A DNA stretch of 61,651 bases from an uncultured Bacteroidales bacterium (GCA_905235995.1 CAJONI010000019.1:1-61651); one strand, 5' to 3'; counted from the stretch's first letter, positions 23,485-33,692 are shown. Numbers and translations are program-made. The notes: generated from the sequence alone by a model not told the origin.

Positions 23485-25310
23485 ACGGACGCCACCATAT
23501 CGTAGTAGGCGTCATCATCTTGGTTTTCATCGTGATGGCGGGACGGCTCTTCCAGGTCCAGCTGGTGGAGAAGAAGTACCGCATCACCGCCGACAACAAC
23601 GCATTCAAGTACGAAACCCACTACCCTGCCCGGGGGCGGATACTCGACCGCAACGGCGAAGTGCTGGTAGGCAACAAGGTCTCGTACGACATCATGGTGA
23701 CGCCCTACGACGTGCAGGAGTTCGACACCCTGACCTTCTGCCAGATCTTCGATCTCGACACCTCCTTCGTTCACGAGAAGTTCCGCGAATACAAGCGCTT
23801 CCGCCGCAAGATAGGCTACCAGACCCTGCCCTTCAAGAAGCAGGTCAGCAGCCAGCAGTACAACCAGTTCATCGAGAAGAGCTTCCTCTTCCCCGGCTTC
23901 ACCGGAGTGCCGCGCTCCATGCGCGTCTATCCCGTGGAAGGGGGTGGCAACCTCTACGGCTACATCTCGGAAGTAGATGCGGCATTCCTCAAGAACCATC
24001 CCGAATACAAGAGCGGGGACTACGTGGGCAAGACCGGCATGGAAGAGGCCTACGAAGAGATACTCCGGGGAGAGAAGGGCTATGCGATCTACATCCGCGA
24101 CGCCCACAACCGTATCAAAGGCCACTACGAAGGCGGAGCCTACGACAAGGTCGCAACGGCCGGAACCGATGTGATCACCACCATCGACGGCAACCTCCAG
24201 GCTTACGGAGAGCAGCTTATGAAAAACAAGGTAGGCTCCCTGGTGGCCATCGAGCCTTCCACCGGCGAGATCCTGACCATGGTCTCGAGTCCCGGCGTCG
24301 ACGTGAGCCAGCTGGCGGAGATCAACAAATATTACGGCGAACTGGTCACCAATCCCTACAAGCCCATGTACAACAGGGCCGTCATGTCGCCTCAGCCTCC
24401 GGGTTCGGTGTTCAAGCTTGTCAATGGCCTGATAGGACTCCAGGAAGGCGTGATTACCCCCGAATCCCGATACCCCTGCAACTATGGCTATACCGTGGGC
24501 AACCTCCATCTGGGCTGCCACGGCCACCGCAGCCCGCTCGACCTGCGCGAATCCATCATGATGTCGTGCAACGCCTACTACTGCTATGTATTGAGGGCAA
24601 TCATCGACAATCCGCGCTACGGTTCAGTACGCGAAGGTTTCGAACGCTGGAAGCAATACACCGAAAGCTTCGGCTTCGGGACGAAGCTCGGGACCGACAT
24701 CCCCGGCGAGAAGGCCGGCACCATGCCCACGGCCGAGCGTTACGACAGGATCCACGGCAAGAACCGATGGAAGTCCCTGTCGATCATCTCTCTCTCCATC
24801 GGCCAGGGCGAGATTGGCTGCACCCCCATGCACCTTGCCAACCTCTGCGCCACCCTGGCCAACCGCGGCTGGTACTACACGCCCCACCTCCAGAAGGAAA
24901 CTCCTGAAAACCCCATTGATGAAAGGTTCAAGGAGCGCCATTACACGATGGTCGACACCACCCACTTCCAGACCATAGTCGAAGGGATGGAGATGGCCAT
25001 CAACTACACCGGAGGCGGAGCCACCGCAACCATAGCCAGGATCCCCGGCGTAGTGGCCTGCGGCAAGACCGGCACCGCCCAGAATCCCCACGGCGACGAC
25101 CATTCCGTCTTCATCACCTTCGCCCCGAAGGACGACCCGAAGATAGCTGTAGTGGCATATGTCGAGAACGGCGGCTTCGGAGCCACATGGGCCGCGCCCA
25201 TCGCCTCCCTGCTGGTGGAAAAATACCTCAACGGCGAAGTCGAAAGGACGGAACTGGAGAAAAGGGTTCTGGAAGGCAATCTGATGCACAAGGTGAAAGT
25301 CAAGAGATAG
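23481..25310 (+). CDS. mrdA: Penicillin-binding protein 2 (elongasome transpeptidase)
   Basis: 609 residues. One N-terminal helix (IVVGVIILVFIVMAGRLFQV), the PBP dimerisation domain (PARGRILDRNGEVLVGNK) and a transpeptidase domain with active-site serine in PPGSVFKLVN, MMSCNAYY as SxN and CGKTGTAQN. It crosslinks lateral-wall peptidoglycan with RodA. The start at 23481 (MNGRHHIVVG) overlaps the mreD stop by 4 bases; longer in-frame starts lie within mreD. Confidence 0.94.
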   Translation: MNGRHHIVVGVIILVFIVMAGRLFQVQLVEKKYRITADNNAFKYETHYPARGRILDRNGEVLVGNKVSYDIMVTPYDVQEFDTLTFCQIFDLDTSFVHEKFREYKRFRRKIGYQTLPFKKQVSSQQYNQFIEKSFLFPGFTGVPRSMRVYPVEGGGNLYGYISEVDAAFLKNHPEYKSGDYVGKTGMEEAYEEILRGEKGYAIYIRDAHNRIKGHYEGGAYDKVATAGTDVITTIDGNLQAYGEQLMKNKVGSLVAIEPSTGEILTMVSSPGVDVSQLAEINKYYGELVTNPYKPMYNRAVMSPQPPGSVFKLVNGLIGLQEGVITPESRYPCNYGYTVGNLHLGCHGHRSPLDLRESIMMSCNAYYCYVLRAIIDNPRYGSVREGFERWKQYTESFGFGTKLGTDIPGEKAGTMPTAERYDRIHGKNRWKSLSIISLSIGQGEIGCTPMHLANLCATLANRGWYYTPHLQKETPENPIDERFKERHYTMVDTTHFQTIVEGMEMAINYTGGGATATIARIPGVVACGKTGTAQNPHGDDHSVFITFAPKDDPKIAVVAYVENGGFGATWAAPIASLLVEKYLNGEVERTELEKRVLEGNLMHKVKVKR

Positions 25311-25313
25311 ACC

Positions 25314-26735
25314 ATGGGACAGAGCCTCTACCATAAACTCGACTGGGTGACCATAGGCCTCTATCTGGCCCTGGTGATCTTCGGCTGGATGAACGTGTTC
25401 TCGTCCTCGGTTTCCGAAGACGGATTCATCTTCAACTACCATGAGAAATACATCATGGACCTGATATGGATCGGCTCCGCAATGCTCATCGCCTTCGTCA
25501 TAATCCGGTTCATTCCTCCCAAGGTCTATTCGGCCATCTCCTGGCCCCTGTATCTGTTGATGGTTATGATGCTCGTGGCCGTGGCGTTCCTGGGAGTGGA
25601 AGTGAACGGCTCGAAGTCGTGGTTCGCCCTGGGGCCGATACGCATCCAGCCCGCCGAGTTTTCCAAACTGGCCACCTCGCTGCTGCTGGCCTACCTCATG
25701 GGGCAGCACGGGTTTTCCTTCCGCAAGCCGAAGGACGCCCTCACTGTCGCTGCCGTGCTTGCCGCCCCCATGCTCGCTATCCTGCTCGAGAAGGAGACCG
25801 GCTCCGCGCTGGTGTATCTGGGCTTCCTGGTGGTCTGCTACCGCGAAGGCATGACGGGATGGATACTGCTGGCCGGCATCATGGCGGTGGTCCTGTTCAT
25901 ACTCACCCTGGTCTTCTCGCCGCTCGTCGCCCTGCTCGTACTGACCTCCCTGACAGGCGTTACGGCTTCGTTCTACGCCCGGAAGCCGATAATCGGCTCC
26001 ATACTCACGGCCATCGTGGTCGTGTTGCTGATATTCCTGCCTTCGCTCATGTCCATCGACGCATTCTCCTTCCTTGAGCGCTTCCCGCACGATATCTGGG
26101 TGGCACTGATCGTGGGAGCCACCAGCCTTGTCACCGCCGTCATCATGACCTTCAGGCGGGCGAAGGAACTTCGCAACCTGATGCTGGGGATGCTGGTCGG
26201 CATAGCCCTGGTCTTCTCGGTGGAGTTTGTGTTCAACAACGTGCTCAAAGACCACCAGCGCGCCCGCATCGAGGTGCTGCTGGGCATACGCGAAGATCCC
26301 ATGGGCGCCGGTTACAACGTCCACCAGTCGCTCGTGGCCATCGGCTCCGGAGGGTTCTTCGGGAAAGGCTTCCTCGGCGGCACCCAGACCCGCTTCAATT
26401 TCGTACCCGAGCAGAGCACCGACTTCATCTTCTGCACCGTGGGCGAAGAGTGGGGCTTCCTCGGCTGTCTGTTCGTGCTTAGCCTCTACCTCGCACTGGT
26501 GATACGGATCCTCGGTTCCGCCGAAAAACAGAAGGATCCTTTCATACGTATTTTCGGCTGGTGCGTGGCCATGTGCCTGCTTATGCACGTGGTCATCAAC
26601 ATCTGCATGACCATAGGCCTGATGCCGGTCATCGGCATCCCCCTGCCGCTGCTGAGTTACGGAGGTTCATCCCTCTGGACCTTCACCATCATGATCTTCA
26701 TCTATCTGCGACTTGACCTCGAGCGATGGAGATAA
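25314..26735 (+). CDS. rodA: Peptidoglycan glycosyltransferase RodA
   Basis: 473 residues, SEDS family, about ten or more membrane helices. Signature regions are NGSKSWFALGPIRIQPAEFSK, the extracellular loop RARIEVLLGIREDPMGAGYN and the C-terminal GIPLPLLSYGGSSLW. RodA polymerises glycan strands with PBP2. Only three bases separate it from PBP2. It is slightly long, with the extra length in the middle membrane region, as in other Bacteroidales. Confidence 0.95.
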   Translation: MGQSLYHKLDWVTIGLYLALVIFGWMNVFSSSVSEDGFIFNYHEKYIMDLIWIGSAMLIAFVIIRFIPPKVYSAISWPLYLLMVMMLVAVAFLGVEVNGSKSWFALGPIRIQPAEFSKLATSLLLAYLMGQHGFSFRKPKDALTVAAVLAAPMLAILLEKETGSALVYLGFLVVCYREGMTGWILLAGIMAVVLFILTLVFSPLVALLVLTSLTGVTASFYARKPIIGSILTAIVVVLLIFLPSLMSIDAFSFLERFPHDIWVALIVGATSLVTAVIMTFRRAKELRNLMLGMLVGIALVFSVEFVFNNVLKDHQRARIEVLLGIREDPMGAGYNVHQSLVAIGSGGFFGKGFLGGTQTRFNFVPEQSTDFIFCTVGEEWGFLGCLFVLSLYLALVIRILGSAEKQKDPFIRIFGWCVAMCLLMHVVINICMTIGLMPVIGIPLPLLSYGGSSLWTFTIMIFIYLRLDLERWR

Positions 26736-26776
26736 AACAATAACTGTCTGACAAATAACGCTATAACGTTTTAGCC

Positions 26777-29584
26777 ATGCCGCTTTCCTTTACCGACCGC
26801 CACAACGGACCCCGCCCTTCCCAGGAACAGCAGATGCTCAAGGTACTCGGCCTTTCCTCGCTCGAGGAGCTTACCGGGCAGACCGTTCCCAAAGACATAT
26901 TGCTGACAGAACCCCTGGCCCTCGCCCCCGCGTGTAGCGAGCACGAATACCTCGCCGCGCTCCGGCAGACAGCACGCAAGAACCGCAACCTCCGCTCGCT
27001 GATCGGACTGGGATTCTACGGTACCGCGTCGCCCGCAGTGATAACCCGCAACATCTTCGAGAATCCCTGCTGGTACACCTCCTACACCCCGTATCAGGCC
27101 GAGATATCGCAAGGCCGGCTCGAGGCCCTGATCAACTTCCAGACGATGATCTCCTCGCTCACCGGCTTCGGACTTTCGAACTGCTCGATGCTCGACGACG
27201 CCACGGCGGCAGCCGAGGCGATGCGCATGATGCTGGAACTTCGCAGCCGCGAAGCGGTGAAGGCCGGTCGCAACGTGGTATTCGTCGATGAGAACATCTT
27301 TCCAAACGTCCTCTCGGTGCTGCGTACCCGTGCCGCAGGACTTGGAATAGAGATACATACCGGATCCTTTGCGGACTACGCGTTCGAGCCCGCCTGCTAC
27401 GGCGCACTGGTGCAGTACCCGGCCGCCGACGGACAGGTGCGCGACTACTCGGCATTCTGCGAAAAGGCACATGAGGCCGGCTGCATGGTGGCCGCCTGGT
27501 GCGACCTCCTGGCCCTTTCCGTGCTCAGGGAGCCTGCGGCATGGGGTGCCGACATTGCCTGCGGAACCGCCCAGCGCTTCGGCCTGCCGATGGGTTTCGG
27601 AGGACCTACCGCCGGCTGGATGGCCTGCTCCGACAAGTATCGCCGCAACCTTCCCGGCCGAATCATCGGAGTGTCGGTGGGACGGCTCGGCGAACGCGCG
27701 GTACGCCTTGCCCTCCAGACCCGCGAACAGCACATCAAGCGCGAGAAGGCCACTTCCAACATCTGCACCGCCACCGCGCTGATGGCCACCATGACCGGCA
27801 TGTTCGCCGTGTGGCACGGCAGTGAAGGCATCACCGGCATCGCCCGCACCGCGGCCGGCATCGCCCACGGCGTGGCGGCATCCCTGCGCAAGGCCGGATT
27901 CACTCTCGCAGGCGAGCATTTCTTCGACACCGTCAGGGTTGAAGACGTCGACGCGGAGGCCATACGCAAGAAGGCCCTTGCCGCCGGATTCAACTTCTGG
28001 TATCCCGACGCCAGGACGGTACAGCTCTCGTTCGACGAACTCTCCACCCCCGCCGAAGCGGAAGCGGTCTGTTCGGTATTCGGCTGCACTTTTGAAGGAG
28101 AGGCGGAACCCTCGGGTTTCATGGCACGCGAAACCCCCATCCTCACCCAGGGCGTATTCAATGCATATCACAGTGAGACCGGCATGATGCGCTACATCAA
28201 GTCGCTGGAGCGCAAGGATATATCGCTCGCACACTCTATGATTCCGCTGGGCAGCTGCACCATGAAGCTCAACGCTGCGGCCGAGATGCTGCCGCTCAGC
28301 TGGAGCGAATTCGGCAACCTGCATCCCTACGCCCCCGCCGACCAGGCGGAAGGCACCCTTGAACTGATCCATGAGCTCGAACACGACCTGGCCGTGATCA
28401 CGGGCTTCGACGCCTGCTCCCTGCAGCCCAACAGCGGCGCCGCAGGCGAATACGCGGGCCTGATGACCATCCGCCGCTACCTCGACGCCAATGCCGGGTG
28501 CGGACGGAAGGTGATGATAATCCCCACCTCAGCCCACGGCACCAATCCCGCATCCGCCGCGATGGCCGGCTTCGAGATAGTCCTGGTGTCCTGCGACGAA
28601 CACGGCAACATCGACGTGGAAGAGCTCCGCTCCCGTGCCGAAGAGGCCGGCGAGCGCCTGGCCGGAATGATGATCACCTACCCTTCGACCCACGGAGTGT
28701 TCGAGGTCCGCATACGCGAGATAGTCGACATCATCCACAGCCACGGCGGACTGCTCTACATGGACGGAGCCAACATGAACGCACAGGTGGGACTCACCAA
28801 TCCGGGCTTCATCGGCGCCGACGTCTGCCATCTCAATCTCCACAAGACCTTCGCCATGCCTCACGGCGGCGGCGGTCCGGGCGTCGGCCCCATCTGCTGC
28901 ACCGCGGCATTGAAACCCTATCTGCCCGGACATCCCGTAGTCAGAGAGTGCGGCGGAGCCGGCATCGACGCAGTCAGCGCCGCGCCTTACGGCAGCCCGC
29001 TGCTGCTGCCCATCACCCACGCATACATCCACATGCTCGGCGCTGAAGGACTTAAGAAAGTCACGCAGATGGCCATCCTCAACGCCAACTACCTGTCAGT
29101 CCGCCTGCAGCCAGTCCTCAAGACCCTCTACACGGGGGCCACGGGCCGCGTCGCCCACGAGTGCATACTCGACCTTCAGCACTTCAAGGCAAGCTACGGG
29201 GTCGATGCCACCGACGTGGCCAAGCGCCTGATGGACTTCGGCTTCCATGCTCCCACCCTCTCCTTCCCCGTCCACGAGACCCTGATGGTGGAACCCACCG
29301 AAAGTGAACCCCTCGAAGAACTCGACCGTTTCGTCGAGACCCTCGAAGCGATAGTCGCAGAGTGCCGGGCCATCTCCGACGGCAGTCTCGACCGGGACGA
29401 CAATCCTCTCAAGATGGCCCCCCATACCCAGGATGAGGTCTGCGCCGATACCTGGAGCCATCCATACACCCGCACCCAGGCAGCCTTCCCGCTGCCATGG
29501 ATAAGGAACAACAAACTCTGGCCTGCGGTGAGCCGTGTCGACAACGGCTACGGCGACCGCAACCTGGTAACAACATCAGAATGA
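26777..29584 (+). CDS. gcvP: Glycine dehydrogenase (decarboxylating), P protein, single chain
   Basis: 935 residues, both halves fused. The N-terminal half has YTPYQAEISQGRLEALINFQ and SMLDDATAAAEAM; the C-terminal half has SMIPLGSCTMKLNA, TSAHGTNPASAAMAGF and the PLP lysine in LNLHKTFAMPHGGGGPG. The P protein decarboxylates glycine and passes the aminomethyl group to lipoyl-GcvH. No other gcv gene is in the window. No consensus -7 box lies in the 41-base gap after rodA, so read-through or a weak promoter is likely. Its stop overlaps a possible ATG (29581) of the next gene. Confidence 0.96.
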   Translation: MPLSFTDRHNGPRPSQEQQMLKVLGLSSLEELTGQTVPKDILLTEPLALAPACSEHEYLAALRQTARKNRNLRSLIGLGFYGTASPAVITRNIFENPCWYTSYTPYQAEISQGRLEALINFQTMISSLTGFGLSNCSMLDDATAAAEAMRMMLELRSREAVKAGRNVVFVDENIFPNVLSVLRTRAAGLGIEIHTGSFADYAFEPACYGALVQYPAADGQVRDYSAFCEKAHEAGCMVAAWCDLLALSVLREPAAWGADIACGTAQRFGLPMGFGGPTAGWMACSDKYRRNLPGRIIGVSVGRLGERAVRLALQTREQHIKREKATSNICTATALMATMTGMFAVWHGSEGITGIARTAAGIAHGVAASLRKAGFTLAGEHFFDTVRVEDVDAEAIRKKALAAGFNFWYPDARTVQLSFDELSTPAEAEAVCSVFGCTFEGEAEPSGFMARETPILTQGVFNAYHSETGMMRYIKSLERKDISLAHSMIPLGSCTMKLNAAAEMLPLSWSEFGNLHPYAPADQAEGTLELIHELEHDLAVITGFDACSLQPNSGAAGEYAGLMTIRRYLDANAGCGRKVMIIPTSAHGTNPASAAMAGFEIVLVSCDEHGNIDVEELRSRAEEAGERLAGMMITYPSTHGVFEVRIREIVDIIHSHGGLLYMDGANMNAQVGLTNPGFIGADVCHLNLHKTFAMPHGGGGPGVGPICCTAALKPYLPGHPVVRECGGAGIDAVSAAPYGSPLLLPITHAYIHMLGAEGLKKVTQMAILNANYLSVRLQPVLKTLYTGATGRVAHECILDLQHFKASYGVDATDVAKRLMDFGFHAPTLSFPVHETLMVEPTESEPLEELDRFVETLEAIVAECRAISDGSLDRDDNPLKMAPHTQDEVCADTWSHPYTRTQAAFPLPWIRNNKLWPAVSRVDNGYGDRNLVTTSE

Positions 29585-29592
29585 GCATTGCT

Positions 29593-30072
29593 ATGAAACG
29601 ATTGTTAATCACCATTCTGGCGCTTTCAGCGCTGTCCTCGGCGGTTTATGCCCAGGACAATTTCGCCGGCATAAGGCTGGGCTATGGAGCCGCCTTCACC
29701 ACCGAACTCTCCGCCCAGCGCTACATGGGCGACATCACCCGGATCGAAGTCGACCTGGGGCTCCGCTATCGCGACCGCTACGGTGACAGGGAAAATCCCT
29801 CATACTATCCCATCGGCCTCATCCTGGGAGGCAGCTACCAGTGGCACTGGTTCCTGCTCGGAGGTCTCGGCGCCTACGCCGGACCGGCCATCCAGTTCTC
29901 TCTGCCCGGATGGAGCCGTTTCGGGCTTGGCATAGGGGGACAGCTGGGAGTGGACTACCAGTTCAACATCCCCTTCCAGGTGTTCATCGACTGGCGTCCG
30001 CTTTACCTCCCCTTCGGCCCTTACAAGGGTTTCGACCCGAACGGGGCAGTGGGAATACGGTACAACTTTTAA
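29593..30072 (+). CDS. Small outer-membrane beta-barrel protein, unknown function
   Basis: 159 residues with signal peptide MKRLLITILALSALSSAVYA. The mature protein alternates aromatic and glycine residues (IRLGYGAAFTTELSAQRYM, GLRYRDRYGD) and ends VGIRYNF with a terminal phenylalanine, the mark of Bam-inserted barrels. About eight strands are plausible. An alternative ATG at 29581 overlaps the gcvP stop. Function unknown. A double-hairpin terminator follows immediately. Confidence 0.65.
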   Translation: MKRLLITILALSALSSAVYAQDNFAGIRLGYGAAFTTELSAQRYMGDITRIEVDLGLRYRDRYGDRENPSYYPIGLILGGSYQWHWFLLGGLGAYAGPAIQFSLPGWSRFGLGIGGQLGVDYQFNIPFQVFIDWRPLYLPFGPYKGFDPNGAVGIRYNF

Positions 30073-30077
30073 AAAAA

Positions 30078-30140
30078 GACCCCGGATCGAGTCCGGGGTG
30101 ACAGGAGTCGTCATGCCGGGCTTGACCCGGCATCTTTTTT
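30078..30140. terminator. Bidirectional terminator made of a complete double-hairpin repeat
   Basis: Hairpin 1: ACCCCGGA/TCCGGGGT with loop TCGAG (30079-30099). Hairpin 2: ATGCCGGG/CCCGGCAT with loop CTTGA (30113-30133). Seven As precede hairpin 1 (30071-30077) and six Ts follow hairpin 2 (30135-30140). Each convergent gene therefore sees a hairpin followed by a T tract. The pgk stop codon (30139-30141) overlaps the T tract. The same ~58-nt unit lies inside the U32 gene at 37535-37593. Confidence 0.8.
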
Positions 30141-31392
30141 ATTCGCCGCGGATGGCCGCGATGCCGGGAAGCACCTTGCCCTCGATGGCCTCGAGCATGG
30201 CGCCGCCGCCCGTTGACACGTAGCTAACCTTGTCGGCGTAGCCCATCTGGTTGACCGCCGCCACGGAGTCGCCGCCGCCCACGAGCGTATAAGCGCCCTT
30301 TTCGGTGGCCTCGGCCAGGGCCTCTGCGATCTGCAGCGTGCCCTTCGCGAAGTTGGGCATCTCGAACACGCCCACAGGGCCGTTCCAGAGCACGGTCTTG
30401 GATTCGAGGATGATCTTCTTCCAGTTGTCGATGGACTTCTGTCCGGCGTCCATGCCCTGCCAGCCGTCGGGAATCTCATGCGAAGGGACCACCTGGACGT
30501 TGGCGTCGTTGCTGAAGTCGTCGGCCACGCGGGTCTGCACGGAAAGCGAGAGGTTCACGCCGTGCTCCTTGGCGATCTTCATGATCTCCAGTGCGTCGGG
30601 GATCAGGTCGTCTTCATGGAGGGAGTTACCGATCTTGCCGCCTTCGGCCTTGATGAAGGTGTAGCCCATGCCGCCGCCGATGATCAGGTTGTCGACCTTG
30701 GTCACGAGGTTCTTGAGCACTGCGAGCTTGGAGGAGACCTTCGAGCCGCCGATGATCGCGGTGAAGGGACGCTTGGCGTTCTTGAGCACGTTATCGATGG
30801 CCTTGATCTCGCCTTCCATCAGGTAGCCGAACATCTTGTCGTCGGGGAAGTATTCGGCGATGAGGGCGGTGGAACCGTGGGCGCGGTGGGCGGTGCCGAA
30901 AGCGTCGTTGATGTAGCAGTCGGCATAGCTGGCGAGGGTCTTGACGAAGTCCTTCTGGGATTCCTTCACGGCCTTCTTCGCCGCTTTCTTCTCCTCCTCG
31001 CTGGCGTCTTCGGCCAGTCCGCGGGGCTTGCCTTCTTCCTCGGCATAGTAGCGGAGGTTCTCCAGCAGGAGGGCCTCACCGGGCTTCAGGGCTTCGGCCT
31101 GCGCCTTGGCTTTCTGGCAGTCTTCGGCAAACTTGACGGGAACGCCGAGGCATTCGCTGACGCGGTCCACGATGTACTTGAGGGAATACTTGGGGTCCAC
31201 TTTCTTGGGACGGCCCAGGTGCGACATGATGATCACTGAACCGCCTCCTTCAAGGACCTTCTTCAGGGTGGGCATGGCCCTGCGGATGCGGGTGTCGTCG
31301 GTGATTTCGAAGTTCTCGTTCAGGGGAACGTTGAAGTCGACGCGGACAATGGCTTTCTTGCCGCGGAAATCGTAGTTGTCAATCTGTTTCAT
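30139..31392 (-). CDS. pgk: Phosphoglycerate kinase
   Basis: 417 residues. [11 protein letters not shown] and SHLGRPK at the N-terminus bind phosphoglycerate; [10 protein letters not shown] lies in the middle and the nucleotide-binding [13 protein letters not shown] near the end. A glycolytic enzyme making ATP from 1,3-bisphosphoglycerate. A lysine/glutamate-rich insert ([19 protein letters not shown]) near residue 130 is common in Bacteroidales Pgk. It lies 25 bases downstream of smpB on the same strand and is likely co-transcribed. Confidence 0.96.
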   Translation of the reverse strand: MKQIDNYDFRGKKAIVRVDFNVPLNENFEITDDTRIRRAMPTLKKVLEGGGSVIIMSHLGRPKKVDPKYSLKYIVDRVSECLGVPVKFAEDCQKAKAQAEALKPGEALLLENLRYYAEEEGKPRGLAEDASEEEKKAAKKAVKESQKDFVKTLASYADCYINDAFGTAHRAHGSTALIAEYFPDDKMFGYLMEGEIKAIDNVLKNAKRPFTAIIGGSKVSSKLAVLKNLVTKVDNLIIGGGMGYTFIKAEGGKIGNSLHEDDLIPDALEIMKIAKEHGVNLSLSVQTRVADDFSNDANVQVVPSHEIPDGWQGMDAGQKSIDNWKKIILESKTVLWNGPVGVFEMPNFAKGTLQIAEALAEATEKGAYTLVGGGDSVAAVNQMGYADKVSYVSTGGGAMLEAIEGKVLPGIAAIRGE

Positions 31393-31417
31393 ATAAAGAT
31401 GATGTTAAATGTTTCTG

Positions 31418-31876
31418 TCAGTTGCGCTCCGCTTCCCGGCGCATGTCCTTCTCCTTGATGGTATCGCGCTTGTCGAATTCGCGCTTGCCCCGAGCGAGGG
31501 CTATGTTGAGCTTGGCGTAGCCGTTGTCGGCAATGAAGAGGCGGGTGGCCACGATGGTCAGGCCCTTCTCCTTCACTGCACGCTGCAGCTTGCGGAGCTC
31601 CCGCTTGGTCAGGAGTAGCTTCCGGTCGCGGCGCGGATCCTGGCGGCTGAACGCGGAACCCCACCAGTATTCCGCTACATTCATGTTTTTCACATAGAGT
31701 TCTCCGTTGACGAAATAGCACCAGCTGTCGACCAGCGAGGCTTTTCCGGCCCTGATCGACTTTATCTCCGTCCCATTGAGCACGATGCCGGCCGTGAAAT
31801 GCTCCAGAAACTCGTACTCGAAGCCGGCTTTCTTGTTGCGTATCTCGACTGTGCTCTTTTTCCTATCTTTCGCCAT
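31418..31876 (-). CDS. smpB: SsrA-binding protein SmpB
   Basis: 152 residues. IRNKKAGFEYEFLEHFTAGI, GTEIKSIRAGKASL, then DRKLLLTKRELRKL and the basic C-terminal tail KREFDKRDTIKEKDMRREAE. SmpB delivers tmRNA to stalled ribosomes. The ATG at 31876 is 6 bases after a -7 box, which rules out the longer start at 31900. pgk follows. Confidence 0.95.
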   Translation of the reverse strand: MAKDRKKSTVEIRNKKAGFEYEFLEHFTAGIVLNGTEIKSIRAGKASLVDSWCYFVNGELYVKNMNVAEYWWGSAFSRQDPRRDRKLLLTKRELRKLQRAVKEKGLTIVATRLFIADNGYAKLNIALARGKREFDKRDTIKEKDMRREAERN

Positions 31877-31882
31877 AACATA

Positions 31883-31890
31883 CAAAGATA
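31883..31890 (-). promoter_or_regulatory. -7 box for smpB-pgk
   Basis: TATCTTTG on the minus strand, exact match; 6 bases separate it from the smpB ATG, so the mRNA is nearly leaderless. Confidence 0.55.
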
Positions 31891-31997
31891 ATGTTTTCAT
31901 GGTTATTATTCGCCACAGAAACGGGCTTTTTCACCACTTTGCCCGTCCGTTTCGCCACATACCCGGTTCCGTCGTTTTTTCGGGTGAAGAAAGGTTG

Positions 31998-32005
31998 TAA
32001 TTTTG
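31998..32005 (+). promoter_or_regulatory. -7 box for the acyl-CoA ligase gene
   Basis: TAATTTTG fits TAnnTTTG, 22 bases before the ATG at 32028. Confidence 0.45.
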
Positions 32006-32027
32006 CGACTGTAAAAATGAAACCACC

Positions 32028-33692
32028 ATGTACGAACTGACGAAGAAAGACGATTTCATCAAGGTATTTGAAAAATCGATGAAGGAGTGCTGGGACAAGA
32101 CCGCACTCGTCGAATTCAACAACCCCGGCCGCAGCTACGGCGAGCTGGCCGCGGATATAGAGAAGAACCTTCTTGTATGGAAGAAGGCCGGACTCAGGGC
32201 CGGCGACAAGATCGCCATCAACGCGCGCAGCAGCGCCGGCTGGGGAATCACCTTCTTCTCCGCCCAGATCGGAGGCTACGTGGCCGTCCAGATTTTCAAC
32301 GGCTTCATGCCCGCCGACACCCAAGGCCTGGTGAACCATTCCGACAGCCGCCTGCTCTTCACCGAGAAAGCCATCTTCTCAAAGATGGACTTCGAGGCCA
32401 TGCCCGACCTGATGGCCGCCTTTGACGCCGCCACGGGAGAACTGCTGGCCGCCCGCAACGGCTTTGACAGCGTGTACGCGCAGCGCGACTCCCTGTTCAA
32501 CGCCGCCCATCCGCACGGACTGAAGGCCTCCGACGTGAACTACGAGGCCCGCGAACTCGACGACCTGGCCGCCATCATGTACACCTCCGGCTCGACCGGA
32601 AACCCGAAGGGCGTGATGCTCTCCGTCCGCAACTTCAGCTCCAACATCCAGCTGATTCCCATACATTTTCCCTATCACCGCGAAGACAGCTACGTGAGCG
32701 TGCTCCCGTACGCACATATCTTCGGCCTGGTGTACGACCTGATGGCACCGCTCTGCTTCGGCATGACGCTCTGCATACTCTTCGTGCCGCCGGTGCCCGC
32801 AAACCTGAAGCCCGCCCTGCGGGAGTACAGGCCCTACGTGTTCTTTGCCGTGCCCCTTATCATCAACAAGCTCATCGACGACAGCATAGGCGAGTTCATC
32901 CACAGCAAGAGCGGAGCCGCCAAGCTGGCCGACTACCGCAACAATCCCGAATTCTGCGAAGCTCTCCACGACATCTTCATGCGCGCGCTCGGCGGCAACT
33001 GCGGACTGCTCATCACGGGCGGCGCGGCGATGCCCGAATCGCTCGAGCGCCTGATGCTCGAACAGCTCAAGGTACCTTTCGTCACCGGCTACGGCATGAC
33101 GGAGTGCGCCCCGACCATCTGCCTGGGCCACAAGGAGACCTATGTCATGAAGGAGTGCGGCGAGCCGGTTCCGGAGGGCATCGAGCTCAGGATCGATTCC
33201 GACGATCCTGCCCATGAGGCCGGCGAAGTGCTGGTCCGCGGTCATGTGGTCTTCTCCGGCTACTACAAGAACGAGGCCGCCACCCGCTCGGTCTTCACCG
33301 AGGACGGCTGGTTCCGTACCGGCGACCTTGGCACCCAGGACGAGGCAGGCCGGGTGTTCCTCGTGGGCCGCTGCAAGAGCATGATCCTTTCGTCGAACGG
33401 CCAGAACATCTACCCCGAAGAGATAGAGGTGGTGCTCAACCAGCTGCCCTACGTCGCCGAATCGCTGATCGTAAGCCGCGAAAACCATCTGATCGCCCTG
33501 ATAGTCCCCAACACCAAGCTCGCGGAAGATCACGGCGTGGACGGCGCGCAGCTGAAGGCCATCATGGACGAGAACCTGGAGAAGATCAACAGGCAGATTC
33601 CCGCCTACAGCCAGATCAGCAGCTATGTGCTGGCCGCAGAGCCTTTCAACAAGACTCCGAAGGGCAGCATCCGCCGCTTCATGTATTCCTGA
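32028..33692 (+). CDS. Long-chain fatty-acid--CoA ligase family protein (AMP-forming)
   Basis: 554 residues, ANL superfamily. P-loop-like AIMYTSGSTGNPKGVM near residue 183, GYGMTECAPT, then DGWFRTGDLG and the hinge VGRCKSMILSSNGQNIYPEE; the C-terminal catalytic lysine is in NKTPKGSIRRF. It would activate a fatty acid to acyl-AMP and acyl-CoA. Chain length cannot be told from sequence. It has its own promoter and is followed by a methyltransferase gene with a separate promoter. Confidence 0.9.
   Translation: MYELTKKDDFIKVFEKSMKECWDKTALVEFNNPGRSYGELAADIEKNLLVWKKAGLRAGDKIAINARSSAGWGITFFSAQIGGYVAVQIFNGFMPADTQGLVNHSDSRLLFTEKAIFSKMDFEAMPDLMAAFDAATGELLAARNGFDSVYAQRDSLFNAAHPHGLKASDVNYEARELDDLAAIMYTSGSTGNPKGVMLSVRNFSSNIQLIPIHFPYHREDSYVSVLPYAHIFGLVYDLMAPLCFGMTLCILFVPPVPANLKPALREYRPYVFFAVPLIINKLIDDSIGEFIHSKSGAAKLADYRNNPEFCEALHDIFMRALGGNCGLLITGGAAMPESLERLMLEQLKVPFVTGYGMTECAPTICLGHKETYVMKECGEPVPEGIELRIDSDDPAHEAGEVLVRGHVVFSGYYKNEAATRSVFTEDGWFRTGDLGTQDEAGRVFLVGRCKSMILSSNGQNIYPEEIEVVLNQLPYVAESLIVSRENHLIALIVPNTKLAEDHGVDGAQLKAIMDENLEKINRQIPAYSQISSYVLAAEPFNKTPKGSIRRFMYS

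Noticed and set aside
24624-26588. 654-codon open frame on the minus strand
   Set aside because: Antisense to PBP2 and rodA, both of which have clear family motifs. The translation is rich in His, Glu and Gly without structure.
26771-28384. 537-codon open frame on the minus strand
   Set aside because: Antisense to gcvP, which is full length and well conserved here.
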